From: Nematostella vectensis | Lineage: Eukaryota; Cnidaria; Anthozoa; Actiniaria; Edwardsiidae | Assembly (NCBI RefSeq): GCF_932526225.1 | Contig: NC_064040.1 | Span: 5,555,181-5,615,180 of the forward strand | Direction: 5' to 3' | Length of the DNA: 60,000 nt | Shown: positions 59,418 through 60,000 of the stretch, one piece after another | Layout of the letters: the number at the start of each line of letters is the position of its first letter | How positions within the stretch are numbered: the first letter of the stretch is position 1 | Program-made: the position numbers and the translations under genes | The notes under the pieces: model-generated | The model's database searches: none | What the model saw: the letters and a program-made list of their open reading frames with translations, nothing else | What the model was told of the DNA's origin: nothing

Positions 59418-60000
59418 CTAAGGGGCGGAGGGATGAATCCGCAGGTGGCTTATAAGGCCAATTCGTGCAAGAAAACCCCTTCCACAAGTCGGACACCAGT
59501 AAGAGGGGGTCATATTGGTAGGTTGGTCAGCTCTAGCCTTGCGTTTTTGGCGTTTGTTTTTGGCTGCGTTGGAGCGTTTATTTTCTGAGTGGATGGCACC
59601 TTTGTGAATCAGATTACGCCAAATCGGTCTGTCAGATGCTGCAGTTTCCCACGTTGAAACGTCGATATTGAAGTCTTTCAGATGTGATTTGATGCAGTCT
59701 TTATAGCGTTTGCGCTGGCCTCCAACTTTCCTGCTTCCACGGCTTAGTTCACCGTACAACAGCTGTTTGGGTATTCTGGAGTCTGACATACGGCAGACGT
59801 GTCCTGCCCATCGTGTCTGAGCTTTGCGCATGGTGGTAATGACGCTGGGGAGGTTTGCTCTCTCCAGAACCTCAGTGTTTGTGATTCTATCCTGCCAGCG
59901 GATATTTAGGATGTTTCTGAGACAGCGGAGATGGAACTGCTGGAGAAGTTTCTCATGTCTTCTGTAGATGGTCCAAGTTTCGCAGCCATAGAGAAGTGTT
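59418..60000 (-). CDS. C-terminal end of a LINE (non-LTR retrotransposon) polyprotein, partial
   Basis: Open to the window edge (194 residues), so upstream reverse-transcriptase parts lie beyond 60000. Visible: LLYGCETWT, then LRNILNIRWQDRITN, TRWAGHVCRM, PKQLLYGEL, GGQRKRYKD and WETAASDRPIWR, the well-known tail of a common animal LINE reverse transcriptase. It ends with a C2H2 zinc finger (CPTCGRGFLARIGLISHLRIH) and the stop TAG. The AC-rich 3' end (GTTCGTCAACTCGTAG on the plus strand, near 59365) is probably the element terminus. No stop or frameshift in this part. It lies upstream of the known channel exons, probably in an intron or the 5' flank. Confidence 0.88.
   Translation of the reverse strand, partial: TLLYGCETWTIYRRHEKLLQQFHLRCLRNILNIRWQDRITNTEVLERANLPSVITTMRKAQTRWAGHVCRMSDSRIPKQLLYGELSRGSRKVGGQRKRYKDCIKSHLKDFNIDVSTWETAASDRPIWRNLIHKGAIHSENKRSNAAKNKRQKRKARADQPTNMTPSYWCPTCGRGFLARIGLISHLRIHPSAP

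Overview
The window is animal nuclear DNA: AT-rich, with GT-AG introns, many microsatellites and minisatellites, and small inverted-repeat DNA transposons. The main gene is a four-domain voltage-gated sodium channel whose selectivity-filter residues read D-K-E-A. From literature memory, that filter is the signature of the sea anemone channel NaV2.5 (Nematostella vectensis), so the window is most likely from Nematostella or a close anthozoan. I could not run a search to confirm the species.

Layout. 1-29.9 kb: no protein gene I can defend. It holds a 156-bp inverted-repeat element (4150), twin palindromes (8.4 kb), a purine-rich minisatellite (8.7-9.4 kb), a 250-bp inverted-repeat element (9650), a 1.78-kb tandem duplication carrying two 25-bp minisatellite arrays (11.2-15.0 kb), a small element with 9-bp target duplications (16751) and possible promoter/5' exon signals (17.04 and 24.84 kb). 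29925-30974 (+): a single-exon rhodopsin-family GPCR. 35.1-37.0 kb: a transposon cluster (two related MITEs with 9-bp duplications flanking a Harbinger-like element with a decayed Myb/SANT-like reading frame). 37.57-37.67 kb: four CCAAT boxes about 30 bp apart. 39451-57872 (-): 23 spliced exons of the sodium channel, 1758 codons joined without a break, lacking only the first coding part (start codon not found, probably beyond 60 kb). 59418-60000 (-): the C-terminal end of a LINE polyprotein running off the window.

Sodium channel. Every exon-exon phase closes and the sum (5277 nt) is divisible by three. Two introns look like minor (U12) spliceosome introns: one before DI S1 (GTATCCTTT donor, TTCCTTAAC branch site, AG end) and one in DIV S1-S2 (ATATCCTTT donor, TCCTTGAC branch site, AC end). 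The DII filter residue is lysine and the DIII residue glutamate, so the lysine sits in a different domain from the bilaterian DEKA filter. The IFM inactivation triad is replaced by F-L-L, and the exon carrying it has a weak donor. An intron holds a MITE split by a 1.3-kb Tc1/mariner element, and another intron repeats the edge of the following exon in 59-bp units, making decoy splice acceptors.

The GPCR and the channel are convergent neighbours about 8.5 kb apart; nothing in the sequence shows that they are functionally linked.
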